Shown: piece after piece, positions 1-12,099 of the stretch | How positions within the stretch are numbered: the stretch's first letter is position 1 | How the letters are laid out: the number at the start of each line of letters is the position of its first letter | Assembly (NCBI GenBank): GCA_011109175.1 | Contig: RDEW01000032.1 | Coordinates: 651,334 to 715,333, forward strand | Reading direction: 5' to 3' | Source: Dicyema japonicum | Lineage: Eukaryota; Dicyemida; Rhombozoa; Dicyemidae | DNA length: 64,000 bases | Notes under the pieces: generated by a model | Seen by the model: only the letters and a program-made list of their open reading frames with translations | Told to the model about the DNA's origin: nothing | The model's database searches: none | Program-made: the position numbers and the translations under genes

Positions 1-960
1 AAAAGAAATGGAAAATCTTGGATTTCAGCACAACTTGATCAAGAACCATTGCATTATTCACCAAGATACGTTAGTTGCCAAGTCAGTCAAAATACGCGAG
101 ACGGTGGATGCTGCTGATAATGCAGTTAATTTTATCATCGGCAGTTCAGACAATTTTTGATGGACATTGAATATGGAGATCTCTTATATTTTTGTAATGT
201 CAGATGACTTAGCAGAGGTCAATGCTCAAGGCTACATATAATGGATAATGTCATACTTTTTCTTTAGGAAAATTATTACGACCCTTCAATTTCCGAAATA
301 CTGTTAACATTTCCAATTTGCATCTAAATGACCTAAATTTGAAACTGCAGGGAAGTAGTCAATTTATACACCAAATGTATGCTTAAATCACAGCTTTTGA
401 AAAGAAATTGAAGTTGTGGGAGTTACAAAAAGGAAATGTGACGATTTTGTGAATTTTCTTTGTACGAATCCTACCGATGTTCATGAATATGCAAACATGG
501 AATTGAGATTATATTTATTTTCAGGTTCATAAAAATCTATTCAAATTTTTTCAACCCCATTTGATATTAAAACTGAGACACCACGAGATGTTATCAAATG
601 GAATTACTTGAAATTCAATGCGACAATCAAAACATTTTTCTAGGTTAGATATTTTGAGCCTCTACAAAAATTTGTGTCAAAAATATATACAATCAATCGA
701 CAATGCTAAGAAAAAGGCTTCTATATTTGGAAGCACATTTTATTTAAAGTCATTCTCCAAAATGAATAATGTAAAAAATTGTCTAAGATCGAGGATGACT
801 GATTAGCATATCAATGTTATATTCCTTTTAGCAAATAGTGAGATTAACGTAGATGTTAATAATTTATTAAATAAATTCACTTCTCTGAAAATTTAATAAT
901 TTTTCTCGTTAGGCTCATAAAAACAAAATTTTGGCCCGCGAAGCTAAAAAACCTGCCGAC
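1..960 (+). mobile_element. hAT (GTF2IRD2/ZBED-like) transposase relic, 3' end
   Basis: Scattered frames read as the C-terminal half of a hAT transposase of the GTF2IRD2/ZBED5/SCAND3 type. The start gives HCIIHQDTL then AKSVKIRETVD. Around 355-530 comes FEKKLKLWELQKGN and TNPTDVHEYAN in shifted frames, then FNPFDIKTETP-like sequence, and 690-800 gives ASIFGSTFYLKSFSKMN followed by LRSRMTD, the dimerisation (hATC) region. Near 930-950 the string TTGGCCCGCGAA resembles the subterminal end of this transposon group. Stops and frame changes throughout show it is dead. Its 5' part lies outside the window. A better preserved relative sits at 17294-18720. Confidence 0.8.
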
Positions 961-964
961 CCTT

Positions 965-978
965 GGTCAAGATATTGT
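965..978. repeat. 14-bp target-site duplication (left)
   Basis: GGTCAAGATATTGT here is repeated exactly at 1346-1359. The two copies bracket a truncated LINE, which is the footprint of target-primed insertion. Confidence 0.85.
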
Positions 979-1345
979 TATGTTATCCAATTAAGTCGTG
1001 TCCGACTCTTGAAGATTTCATGAACGAGTTTCCTCCACTCTTTCCGATCCGTTGCAATTTGGAGTAGATTTGATGTAGCCATTCCCATGAGGTCTTCCAC
1101 CGTGGATAGCCACTGAGTCTTTAGTCGGCCAGGTCTTTTCTTCCCAGTAATATTGCTCAGCATAATGGTTCTTTCCAGGGAATCAGAGCGGAAAACATGC
1201 CCAAAGAACGCCAATCCGTGTTTTACGATTTTTCCTTCTAGCGAAATGTCCGTCAACGCCAGTTTGAGTAAATCGATGTTTGTTATTTTGGAAGTCCAAG
1301 GGATTCTTAGTAACCTCCTCAAGCACCACAGTGGTGCTGGATGAG
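979..1345 (-). mobile_element. 5'-truncated LINE insertion with C-terminal RT-protein tail
   Basis: The minus-strand open frame 1322-978 (about 114 codons) reads MRRLLRIPWTSKITN, then LAFFGHVFRSDSLERT, GKKRPGRLKTQWLSTVED and ATDRKEWRKLVHE. This is the region after the RT domain in endonuclease-reverse transcriptase proteins of RTE/craniofacial-development-protein-2-like LINEs. The piece is only 367 bp, lacks RT and endonuclease, and is bounded by a perfect 14-bp direct repeat (965-978 and 1346-1359). It therefore looks like an ordinary 5'-truncated LINE copy that landed in older repeat DNA. Confidence 0.85.
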
Positions 1346-1359
1346 GGTCAAGATATTGT
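1346..1359. repeat. 14-bp target-site duplication (right)
   Basis: Exact partner of 965-978. Confidence 0.85.
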
Positions 1360-1375
1360 CATTACCTTATTGGCT

Positions 1376-1740
1376 TCTCTCCTTAAGAAGTTGAAAAGAC
1401 TATTAAAACTCAAAAGCAACCATTCTCTAGCGAACCAGATGGTATTCCAATGATTGTACTCAAAATTGAGGCTTTAACGCAGATTTACAACATTTCAATC
1501 AACAGAAACACAATTCCCACAAGATGGAAATTAGCTCGCATCCATTCAGTACTGTAACTGAGAAAATCAAAGGAGTCTCCTTTATACAAACCAATATCTC
1601 TGTTATGCACATTGTTAAAAATCATCGAAAAAAATGGTCATCCATATTTGCCGAAAAATACTTCCAATGCAGATTTAAGAACTACTCATCAATAAGTATC
1701 CATTTTAATTTAGGAGCCTCGTGTCAAATCCTATACCCCG
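1376..1740 (+). mobile_element. decayed non-LTR reverse transcriptase relic
   Basis: In shifting frames the text reads EPDGIPMIVLKI, IYNISINRNTIPTRWKLARI and YKPISLLCTLLKIIEKN. These correspond to the RT palm/finger start (GPDGIP...WK.A...YRPISLL...KI.EK) of Jockey/CR1-type LINEs. There are several stops and no catalytic YADD survives. The truncated LINE at 979-1345 lies just upstream. Confidence 0.7.
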
Positions 1741-1954
1741 TTGAACTTAGTTTTACTCAATTAATTTTGAAAAAATTTCTAAAATCCTATTATCCTTATT
1801 AATTGACCAGTTTTTAAATTTGCTATAATTTTTGATTTATTTTTAATAAAAATTTGAAAAAAGTAAAAGTTTATTGACACATGTCTTCCAATGATTCTCG
1901 TGAACGCTATACTCGCCTTACTTTTAATTAAAAAACTCACATTGTAAATTATAA

Positions 1955-2330
1955 AAAGATGATGCTATTTCGTGCCAGCAATTAACTGATAGAATATTGC
2001 ACTTGTACCGAAAGGCGATATCGAGAAAAATAATAAATAATATTTCACTGAAGAAAGACACTATTTTAAAGATTCTAAAAACCGTGTCTCTATTATGCTT
2101 TGTTTAACATAAGTTGAAACCAGTCATGAGTGCAGGAACAAAAATGCCTTAATGTTTTCGAAATTATGACTATAGATGCTCCCCGCCTCATTGTATAGTT
2201 CACTAATAGCAAGGATGACTATATATTTATAATTTTTAGTTAATTTTGATATTCAGTGCAAGAATGAAAAAAAACTAGTTTTACTATTAATCGACCACTT
2301 CTTTGCACATATCCCACAACCTGGAGTTAT
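1955..2330 (+). mobile_element. Tigger/pogo-like transposase fragment (short copy)
   Basis: This stretch matches parts of 18823-19600 at nucleotide level: the shared text around TGCTATTTCGTGCCAGCA, then AAAAATGCCTTRATGTTTTCG, then the region before TTGCACAT. Relative to the second copy it lacks about 400 bp of middle sequence. The longer copy is recognisable as a DDE transposase of the Tigger/Jerky group, so this is a deletion derivative. Confidence 0.6.
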
Positions 2331-2880
2331 CCGCCACGTCCTGTTCTCCACCAATTTGATAGTCTTCGATTAGGAGAGCGGGGGAGTACGACCGATTGTG
2401 GTCTGGTTTGTCTTCAGAAGGCTGACTATTAAGATTGCCTCAAAACATTCTATTCCACTCAACACAGTTCTTGAACCCCCCTCAAGTAAACGTCGGTATT
2501 CGTTTGGGATGCGAGGCCGCTGTCCATTCAGTGAAGACATTTATAAACCGCAGTATAAAAGATTCCCGGAGCATGTCCGTGTAAGCTATACCTGAAAAAC
2601 GACTGTTATTTGGAGAGACTCTGGACCGTTTGTGTATACTAGACTTGCATAAGTCATTATTCTTCATGAAAAACAGCCTCAGCGTACAAAGGCGTGCATA
2701 TGTCCTGAGGACTGCTCCCTATTTCACCCAATATGACCAACTCATACAGATTGACTGGATCTTCCGTTCGACAGCAGAGGTTTCTTAAATGTTCAGTTCG
2801 AGGATTACCCATGAAAGCAAGCCATACTGCCGGCGAGAAGCGGAAGGCTTGGAATTCGCAATCCTGTAGATATTTTTCTC
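2331..2880. other. unassigned
   Basis: Short open frames on both strands show no recognisable domain. Probably repeat-derived, because it lies between two mobile-element pieces. Confidence 0.4.
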
Positions 2881-2884
2881 CCTG

Positions 2885-3400
2885 CATATCTCTTGTCTCT
2901 TATGGCCTGTAACACCATTGTCAAGAGAACTCTACACTCCCTCACTGAATTCTTTACTGACCAGGACGCTGGTCATCCTCGTGAGGCCTGGAGTCGTATC
3001 TATCTGTTTTCCCTACCTTCCATGTTTTCTCAATGGGGTCTGGACGATGCTGTATGCGGGAATTCTTTTGAAGATCTGCTAGTGTCATCTAACCAACATC
3101 GCCTTTTTGTTAGTTGGGGCGTCTTCCGAGAACGGTGTCTGGCTCAACGCCATTCCCAATGGAATTTTGGGTAACTTTTCTCGATGCTGAATGCGTCCGT
3201 ATGGGATCTCATACGACTGGACTAAAAGTATGTGTTCCACATCCGTGTCGATGCGGAGACCAGATCGACTGTTTTGGCCTACATCCTCTCTCCTGCAAGA
3301 ATAATGCAAGCAGATCTCCCAGACAAATGACCTTGAACGAAGCCGTTAGGACCGCCGGACACCCCTCCATGTTCGAACCAGTCTGTCTTTGCAGGAGTTA
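2885..3400 (+). mobile_element. relic of a LINE C-terminal Cys/His region
   Basis: Two overlapping frames read TLHSLTEFF, REAWSRIYLFSLPS and then, after a frame change near 3140, CRCGDQIDCFGLHPLSC with RQMTLNEAVR and HPSMFEPV behind it. The pattern CxCGxxxDxxGLHxLSCxxxxxRxxRHxxLN is a well-known block downstream of the RT domain in a group of invertebrate reverse-transcriptase ORFs. The RT itself is missing. Confidence 0.7.
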
Positions 3401-3479
3401 CAAAACGACCATCTTTCCTTCTGAACATAACATACACCGACATGTTGACGCTTGCAACCTACTTCCGAGTGCCTCTGGA

Positions 3480-3607
3480 GCCCGTGAAAAGTTTGCATTT
3501 ATTAGCAAATTTATTAATTGAGACTCTATTTCTTGTGTCATATTATCGATCCTTCTGGTAACAGTAGATCTACTTAACAGAATTAAATATAATATCTGAA
3601 TCCACAT
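3480..3607 (-). mobile_element. hAT transposase fragment
   Basis: The minus-strand frame includes LLSRSTVTRRIDNMTQEI and then QLINLLIN. This matches the 'LSR.TVTRRI..+..+I..QL' block shortly before the catalytic core of GTF2IRD2/ZBED-like hAT transposases. It is a fragment abutting the inverted LINE relic at 2885-3400. Confidence 0.65.
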
Positions 3608-3609
3608 TT

Positions 3610-4795
3610 TGAAAAAAAATAAATTATTTCTGCAGCAGGCATATTTAGTGTTTCTCCAATATTATGATAATTCCCCGACTTGGCTTACATATTTTCCCCT
3701 CAAAAATTTCAACATTATTTTTATTAAAAATCTTTTTTCTGTAACTCCCTTAAAAAGTTCTGTGTCATTCAAAGAGGGCCACTTCCTCCCCTTTGGCCAC
3801 GGTTGACTTAGGACTATCAATAAATACTTTTCCTGAGATGAGAGATGACAGAATACGATTTCTCCTTCCCAAAAAATATATTTGAGGAGTCTGTGGATTC
3901 GATTCGTACATCACAATCATTTGGTTGAAGGATTTCTTCTCTGCTCTTTGCCTTTATGAGTATCCTCCTAACTCAGAGACGCCCAATGCTTAGTCGGCAT
4001 CCAAAAAGGGTCCCTCTCTTCGTTATTATAGTGTTGGGGTACCATGATAGATTCGATGGAGGGAGGGTTCATCAAACTTTGACTAAGGGAACAGGATGAA
4101 ACCTATTTTGAATATTTCCGGGTTATTCAAAAAGTAATTTTATGGCATTAAAATGACTGAAATTATTATATAAATATTTAATTTAATTTTTTTAATTTTA
4201 TGGTTAACCGCATCACAATAGCATTTCCACGTTTTATGTCGACTTGTTGTGCATCTCTATCTTGTGATATAATTTTGTTGCAGTTTTTACAGTCTAGTTT
4301 AACGATTGGACAACCTTGTTCTGCTATATAATTTGAGATGCTACTATGTGTCTCGTACATTTTGTCAACCATTATTCACTCCTAGCGGCTTTTTTTCCAG
4401 ATCTCTTATCACAACCTAAATGATTTTCATCATGAAAAAACGTCAATTTAGAAACGATTTTGTTGATATAGCATCGAGCACGTGTGAAGCACAATCTCAG
4501 AAAGAGGGAACTGACATACTCTTCCCCCACTTCAACACTTCCGCGATACAGTGTTATCAGAAAGGATTGCCATTTTGACAGTGGATGAGGAGTCATTACT
4601 CTCAGCAAAAGTGAGATCGTGCACACAATAACGCCTTCGCATTATGATCCTCATCTCCCGTGGAATACATTGGATCTACATTCGAACAAACATGGGAGAT
4701 ATTACAATTGTTGACATTTACAATTTCCTTACCAGCTCCTGTCCAAAGGAGTTTGCCCTCTCTCTGGATGTGTTGCATCAAAACCAACATTTTTG
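3610..4795. other. unassigned
   Basis: No domain was recognised on either strand. A minus-strand frame at 4178-4372 (64 codons, with CKNCNK and DIKRGNAIVM) is not convincing on its own. Confidence 0.35.
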
Positions 4796-4799
4796 ACAT

Positions 4800-5300
4800 G
4801 TGGCTACCTCAAAGCGAACACCTGGCACAAAAACCAAACTGCGGATGCCAAAGGAAAAGAACACCTTGTAGAGCTTTGACAACACGACTTGGCTTGATTT
4901 GACACTTCCACCGCTAACATTTCTTCTCTTGCCAACTGGTCTGTGATTTATTACTTACGGGGACCACAATCCTACTTTCATTCAGATGAAGGGCACGTTC
5001 ATCTCTGAAAGAAGCCGAAGCACTTTCCTAGATTGAAGAAATGTTAATTGGAAAGATTTTGCTCAACGTGGACATAAACTTGGCAGATTTCGATGCATTA
5101 TGTTTCAACTCACTCGATAATGCAGTTTCCCATGTTAACAGAAAGGTCCAGAGGGCAATCAAGTATTTATCAGAGGAGATCAATCAATCCTATACTAAAC
5201 ACGTTTTGACAACAAAATGAAGAATATGAATGAACATAATCGACTCAAGTATCCAAGGGGATCACCAGTTTATATACAGAATTCGAGTGCTGGATAGCGA
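4800..5300 (+). mobile_element. decayed LINE endonuclease (EEP) relic
   Basis: Shifting frames give KANTWHKNQTADAKGKEHL (the AKHP.W.....D.RG..L block), then GDHNPTFIQMKG, then NWKDFAQ. The last two match SDHNPI... and DW..F in the better preserved endonuclease at 43440-44330. Several stops interrupt it. Confidence 0.55.
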
Positions 5301-7370
5301 AATAAAGAAAATCTCTAAGAATAAGGAGTGGACGAATACCCTTAATTCGACGTTACACTAAAAAACGGTATCCATGAAATTATACTGATTTGGTCAAAAT
5401 AACCTTGATGGCAATTCATTAACATTAATTTTAGTTGAGTAATCTTTAAAGAACCTTAAATTGGCTGGATCGCTCGTCGTGAATTGGGAAAAGAGACAGA
5501 TAAACTGACTAATTGAGCGCTTTCGTCGCAAACGCTTTTTCACTTTGAGATTTGTTGACTATTTCTGCGTACTTATTGCGATCAAGTTTCTAAATTTTAT
5601 TATGGAAAGTACAAGTTCCACAATCTTGGAAATGCTCTTTAATCTTCAAATACTGCCAAAACTAAAGTATTCTTAAGTTAACTTCATAAGCTGAATTATT
5701 TGTGCGGTCTATTAGTTCCTCTCTTAATTCACAATCAGAGTTTAAATTTTCGAATTGAATCCGGAATTAGTCTTAATTTCAATTAACCTCGTTAAGTTTT
5801 GAAAAAACTAACTCAAATAATGGGACAATCGACTCTCCAGTTGTATGGGAACAGCCTGTTTTTGAGACCAATTAAGATATTTTATGGGAGGTTTCCAGAA
5901 TAAACCCAAATGATCAGAATCTCATTTGGCTCGAATCATCACTAAAAAATTATATGTATTACGCTTTTAATAATTTATGGTAGCCTTCAAAAATATTTTT
6001 ATTTAATTTTTATTTAATTAAATATAATTTTTAATATTTTTTTTGTTCTTTCTATAAAAATTAAAAAATCAATAATTAACAAGGACTTTAATACACCATG
6101 AAGCCAATTAGACATTTCGCTCAATAGTTGTAAGCCAGCACAACCTTTTGATCAATTAGCCATTACAGCATTGCCTCAAAAATCTATTATTACTAAATTG
6201 TACATTTAAAGTAAGAATCTGTTATTTTTAATTCCTACATAATCGGAAATTGTTGCCTAATACATAAACGATATAATAGGAATCCTACATAATACATATC
6301 CGTTGACACCAAATCACTTGCCTTCCTTCGGATCTTTGATGGCGCAAAGGAGGGGGACAGTGAGAAAACGCATTTCCATACAATTCCTTAGAGGAATGTA
6401 CTCTCAGTCAAAAGAGCTTAACTACATGTCTCTTATCCTCTTATAAGCACATTTGTTATTAACTAAATAATTTAAAGATACTTCCACTGCATTTTCGGAT
6501 AAAATCGACAAATATGCCAAATTAGGCATTTATTGTCGTTTATAACAATGCCCACCGATAATGATTATAATGAATTGGGGGGCCGTGAATAGTATCACCA
6601 GTTTGGTAATGACAATCAGTATAATATATAATTATTCCCTAGTACTGCTAATTTTGGGGAATATCCCAACATGATGAACGCACGTAAGACGGAAGACCAA
6701 ATGAAATACACCCGCCATACCAAGCCAATAATGAATAATCCTTGCAAGAGGCATTATTGGAGACTGATCAGAGGTTCTTGAACTGATCTACGATGGGATC
6801 ACTCAACATGAATGGGTTAAATACTCATCAGCATTCTCTACTAAGCCATTCTTCATATCCATATCAGGGGATGACATTGGAATGGATGGAGAGGGAGTCT
6901 ATATTTTGGTCCAAGATATCAAATTGACCAATGCACGTGTAATCCTCAACAACTACTACAGTTTTATCAACCACGAATTTTCATCAATTGCTAAACTTAG
7001 CTGCCTCACATAAGAGTTTGTGGTATAATTTGAATTTTTTATTTAATAAAATATGTTTCAATCAAATGAGAATTAATAATTTAAAAGGTTGACCAGCAGA
7101 ATAATACATCATAGTTCTTGACCTCAAATTTACCCCCCACATGTGGACCAAGATGAGGTCTCTGCTGGGGCGTGTAGTTAGGCATTAGCGTCGACTTAGA
7201 ATTTCACATTATTGCATAAATTGTCGATTCCACCCAATTGGTTTCACGTGGGTCATCTGCTCGTGGAGAAAAGATACTCCAATTGAACATCATCGGACTT
7301 TCCAAAAATGTACTGATTTAATCATAGCAGTGCCTATGCTCTGGAAGAAAATCTACAATCATTCCTATTT
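5301..7370. other. unassigned AT-rich stretch with one coding-like open frame
   Basis: Mostly AT-rich with no recognised repeat. An uninterrupted + frame from 6769 to 7012 (about 80 codons, no clear start) reads VLELIYDGITQHEWVKYSS, then FFISISGDDIGMDGEGVYI and LTNARVILNNYYSFINHEF. Its composition is protein-like and unlike the surrounding noise, so it may be an exon of an unrecognised gene. I cannot name it. Confidence 0.35.
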
Positions 7371-7374
7371 TTAA

Positions 7375-8600
7375 GCCTAGCTACGACCCTTCTGATCCTT
7401 CGGACATCGAGACGCGTTCTGAGCAGTAAAATCCTTTCTACAACTATCTCGTCCCGTTTGAAATTATGGTTGCTTGCTTTCCTCTCTGGTCGCCTTGGTC
7501 GTTCTTTTATTATGTCAACCTACTCTCAGTATCGATACCTTCCAAACGGCGTTCCTCAGGGTTCATTCCTATCTCCAGCTTTGTTTAATCTTTATCTTGC
7601 AACCTTACCAGCAAACTAAGACACAATTCTTCGTTCTTATGCTGATGATATCATATTCATCTAGCCATTGTGACATAACCGTTGCTTCTATGATCCTGTA
7701 AGAACAAATTGACAAAATCTCTTCTTGGATGAACCAAAATCTCCTCATCCTCAGTACAGACCGTCGTCAATTAAATTTGGAGCCAACATTATTCATGACA
7801 GCGCTCTTCTTCCTGTGGTTAAAAACCCTAAAATACTTGTGTGATATTAGATACTTTTTTGTCATTTTCAAAACATGTCTTATAATTAGGGCGATTTTTG
7901 TCAAAAAATTCAAAATTGATATGTTCCTTAAAATTAAATAAAACTTATAAAAATGTAGTTTTAATCAAAAATATTATATTACTCAAAAGTTATAAAGTCA
8001 AAAAAGTCAAAATTTAATTTTTAAGTCAATAAAATTATAATTTTATTGATTTTTATTTTTAATTTTTTGAGTTTTTAAATAAAATACTAACGTGGGATCA
8101 ATTATCATCATACACTGTAATGCCGCGTCCAATCAAGAATGACATTGAAACATTGAAAAGGTTGGAGGAATTTCTGATCCCAAGAAAATATTTTTAATAT
8201 CTTGTCGTCATTGTCTTCTGCGCTAACTATTCGGTTATCGCTCAGATAATTGACAATGTTCTAAGGGATTTTGCGATAGATCGCAAAGAAGCTGTTGAAC
8301 ACATCCAGAAATTGCATTTCTTGACCAATGTCTATAGACAACTTAACTGGACAACGATGAACTATGGTTTCCTGCCTGGGTCCCTGTTTATCAATAACAA
8401 ACGTCGAAAAATACAAATGACTCTGCTCTAAGAATAGTTACTAGCTGTCTAAAAACACAATGACCACCTACACTGGGAATCAAAAATTTTCCCAATCAGG
8501 GACTATTTCAAGATGAAGCTTCCCTACCGCAAAAAGTTTTGCGTCCACTAAGCCGCCAATGTTGTGGTCATCACTTGAATTTACATTCATATCAGTACAG
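7375..8600 (+). mobile_element. decayed Jockey/CR1-like reverse transcriptase
   Basis: Around 7430-7660 the frames read SRLKLWLLAFLSGRLGRSF, then YLPNGVPQGSFLSPALFNL and LRSYADDI, the catalytic core of a LINE RT. About 7720-7830 gives ISSWMNQNLLILS. From 8280 onward VEHIQKLHFL, NSALRIVTSCLKT and HWESKIFPI match the 'NAALRI.TGCL...HLH.E..ILPI' block near the C terminus. Frameshifts and stops are frequent. A (+) inverted low-similarity match of 7885-8060 exists at 54120-54210. Confidence 0.75.
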
Positions 8601-9540
8601 GATTGGACAACCGTTCTTTCTAATATGCCAATCGTCTTTTTTAAGCCAAAATACGGGTCACCTCTTGTCCAGGTCCACCTATTAGTTTTCTACAGAACCA
8701 AATATACCTGTCGGATCTCTGGGAGCGTCCTCTTTTGGCTGTAACGTTTTTGTTAACCACCGGTTTCTTTCACTCGAAGGAACTAGGGTAGATAAATAAA
8801 ATTCGACCCAATTTGACGGTGAATGAGTCCAGAATAATATTTTTTTATAAATTTTAAGAATGTATGGAAGAATTTTTGTCTCTAAATGAGAACCATCATG
8901 ATTTGTTTCTCTTTGATGGTGGTATTGAGGACTACCACTAACTGTAAGTGGACCTCACAGTTGCTAGAATCATAGAGTTGTTGGATATTATCAAGTTAGG
9001 TCGATTTAATGAGCTGTTCGAGGCCTCGCTCGCATGGAATTTACTTAGGTAGGTAACCAAGGTTAGCAGTCTCTGGTGAATTGATAGAGGCCAAAGGCAT
9101 ATAATTTAAAGTACTATCCCCACCGGAAACGGATATTTTGAATTTCATTGGGTCACAGGAAAAAGTGTTATGCAGACGATTATCCTACAAAATGATTTGA
9201 AAACCATAAAAAATATAAATCCATGGACGACCTGGACTCATAGAGAGCCCGGTATATGGAAGAGGTTGACATTCCATATTGTTTCTTTTGCTATACGTAC
9301 GGGACATATGACTCTCGTAAAGTACTCTAATAAGTAAAAGTGCTGCAGTAAATCCTACCAAAGGAAGTTATGCTGACTAACCGAGCTGTCGAATTGTCAG
9401 TCACGAAGCAGACTTAGGAAAGGTTTCTGTGTGAACTGAGCTTATTGATGAAGCCAATGCATGTTTATTCGAAAATGCGGGTATGTCAGTTATGAATGTG
9501 CGTTATCGTTTATGTAAAATTTCGATTAATGTACGTGTAA
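8601..9540. other. unassigned
   Basis: Several short frames look coding-like (for example GNGYFEFHWVTGKSVMQT near 9130), but nothing was recognised and no gene model could be supported. Confidence 0.3.
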
Positions 9541-9546
9541 CGAGAA

Positions 9547-11266
9547 ATGGGATTCGGAGCGGTCGATACCATTTTTTCACCAAGTCCAATTTTTTCTCAT
9601 TGTCGCCATATTGATCAGAGTACTGAGAAGAAACATGCCTGTTGTACGGTAAAATAATTTTTAGAAGCAATTTGAAGAATATATATTGGGAGACAGATCA
9701 ACGAGTGTTGCCCCCTGCACTTTGTCTTTTATTGCTAGTTTCCAATCAGCCATCTTCATTACAGAAGTCATTTTCCATACATACGACACTCATTTTTCAT
9801 TTTTTGATAATATTGGGGTATTTCGCAGGAGCAGTGATTGCGGGTCAGTTGATCATCCCCCATTTTTTAAAGACAAGTTAATGAATGGCCACGAGGTTGG
9901 GTTTTTTATAATTTTAGATAATCTCCAAAAGATTTAAATCTCCCGTATTGTCGACCATGTGCAGTATACTTTACTTCTTCCAATCGGTTAGAGGGGTATT
10001 AGTATTAGATTGCGTATCTCTCCGTTGTGATGTATTTCCGTGCAAACTTTCTTAAGCTGAATTTACTTTGGTTATAAGAATTAGTAAGCGGTTGGCCTTT
10101 GTGGGTCTCCATCCTGGTGATATCAGCAATTTGCACGATCTACACGACTATTGTAGCACCCATGTTGACTTTAGGGAGGCTTAGCCGGAGTTATTCGGAC
10201 GGACGTCCTCCAAATATTTTTCATTTCCGTCGGTATTCTGCTCATTTTGAGTTTGACTGCCTCAAAGATAGAAAAACCAGCCTCTACAATCCTCAAGGAT
10301 GCTTCAGTAAAACAGAAATGAGTGGAGGCAGGTTCCAGTGTCATGGCATTAAAGCATCATAAAAACTTTGACTTTCTTCACTGCGACAGTTTATGGGACA
10401 AACCAAACGATGATTCAACGATATTTGTCTTTGGGGACGAAAAGGAAGGCTCAGCTGTCTTATTTACCTTTTAATTGCAGAGCACTGTATTTTCATTTTA
10501 GCGGAAATTGTGTTTTCTTAGTCGTCTGTGGGTCAATATGGATCATTGCTAAAGAGGTCTTCACCTCCGACATGCTAAAGAAAAAAAGGAATATAACAAA
10601 AATGACGTATTTGCTGTTCAAACCAAATAGATTTTGTTCCACCTTGTGAATGACTTCCTCTCTGAATACAGAGGACTTGGGGGAATGTTCATTGGAACCA
10701 TGTTTTCTATTGCAATATGGTTGTTTCACCGTTTAAGGCCTAGCACTCTTTCTTCTGGCCTCAACTCTGTTAGTGCTGTGGTTGAGGATTATGTGTATTG
10801 TAACTCCCACAGGTTTTCTCATTCGGAATATCATTATTGAACTATCCCTGACTCCCATGTTCAGGATCTTCCAGGCTATAGATGTATTTCGCCGAATAAT
10901 TCAAAGGTGGAGTTCATAATACTGGGATCTTTGGCACACCGATGTTGTTCTGTTACTCATCGTCCATCTATTTTACAAGATTGACTGAATATGTAAGAAA
11001 TTGCTTAATTTAGAACATAGTGTTTGGTCTGTGTTGGTACGTTTGTTGCTCTGTGGATCACTGCCGATGTGAGTGTGGCAAGTAAGAATGGAATGTTTGT
11101 CAAACAATTTTTATTCGTAGATTCTCCAATATTCACCTGTTTTACTACAACTCCATCACCTTCACCTCTTCGATCGCTGGAGCTCTATTTTACCTTATTT
11201 GCAGAAGGCTGTTTAAAAAAACCAAGGAGATTCTGGAGAGAAGACCTCAACCTTAGACTATTCTAA
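9547..11266 (+). CDS. sodium-coupled solute carrier, SLC5 family
   Basis: Na+/solute symporter of the plasma membrane, closest in feel to the monocarboxylate/multivitamin branch (SMCT/SMVT). Exons in order give EEYILGDRSTSVAP and CTLSFIASFQSA (near 9680-9750), ILGYFAGAVIAGQLIIP (9812-9862), KRFKSPVLSTMCSIL (9930-9970), CTIYTTIGGLAGVIRTDVL (10130-10210), TVYGTNQTMIQRYLS (10390-10430), LSEYRGLGGMFIG and TLSSGLNSVSAVVEDYV (10650-10800). These follow the family from helix 1-2 to the 'LSSGLNS.AAV..ED' motif. Reading frame is restored by tiny introns, e.g. 10153-10174 (22 nt) and 10720-10743 (24 nt). The ATG at 9547 (MGFGAVD) fits the pre-helix-1 motif but the first exon join was not solved. The last exons after about 10850 and the stop at 11266 are tentative. 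Substrate cannot be assigned. Confidence 0.85.
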
Positions 11267-11269
11267 TTA

Positions 11270-11970
11270 CTAAATTATTATTAGGGCATACGTAAAATTA
11301 ATTAATTAGCACACGTGAGTTAAGTTCTTTCAATTTAAACCTGGGTCCTACGAGAGTTCCTTTGTTCTGACTTACGGACACCTGAAGAAGACATGGGATT
11401 TCATCAACATGAACTAGTGGACATTAGAGATCACATAGTTATCCCGGCCATTGTATTCCAATTTTTGCCTACCATCTTCCGAAACATGGAAAATAATGCT
11501 GTCAAAGCAAATATTGCTAGGACAGAGTAAAAGTATCATATCTGGCCAAAATCGTTCTGTTTGTAGGTCAAGAAGGCTTGCTTTGAGCAATTAAAGCCAA
11601 TTAATTTATATTGATTTAAACGCCTTGAATCTGTTGGAGATGCTTTCTAAGATTCCGAGTTTAGCCACAGTGTTAAAATTATTTATCACAGGCATACATA
11701 TAGTCGAGGTTTCAAAGGAGCAAGTTCTCTGCATCTGACCATCTGGTGGAGCTAAAGACACGGTTTAAGGAGGGAACAGAGGCAGTCGTATATCAAGCTA
11801 CTGCCAATACGATTCCCGGCTTATACATCCCCTTCGTCTTTTCTACTGTGATGACTTTAGAGATCCCCAACTACACGTGACATAATCTTCAAATAGGAAG
11901 TGGAATAATATGAAAGAATCTATAGTGAGGCAAATAATCTCCCCCGATGAGGGAAGTTAGTTTATTAATA
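11270..11970. other. unassigned, possibly LINE-derived
   Basis: Weak text such as ALNLLEMLSKIPSLATVLK on the + strand near 11630 recalls the 'D..NAFN......L' stretch of an RT, but there is no catalytic motif. No gene was recognised. Confidence 0.25.
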
Positions 11971-12099
11971 ATTGTCAAACCGAGTTAAGCATTTCATCAG
12001 TAATAGGCCAGTTTTTTACAACCTCAACCTCCCTACAGTCGTCCGTAGGACTTCTACCCCCACAAGATGTCGCTGTCCACATCTCGAAAGTGGATCTAC

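Noticed and set aside
2893-3521. Overlapping + frames of 93 and 135 codons as host genes
   Set aside because: Their Cys/His block matches the C-terminal region of LINE proteins and the frames are broken, so they are relics.
4178-4372. Possible small Cys-containing or Sm-like protein on the minus strand
   Set aside because: Only DIKRGNAIVM is suggestive; no Sm1 motif and no supporting exons.
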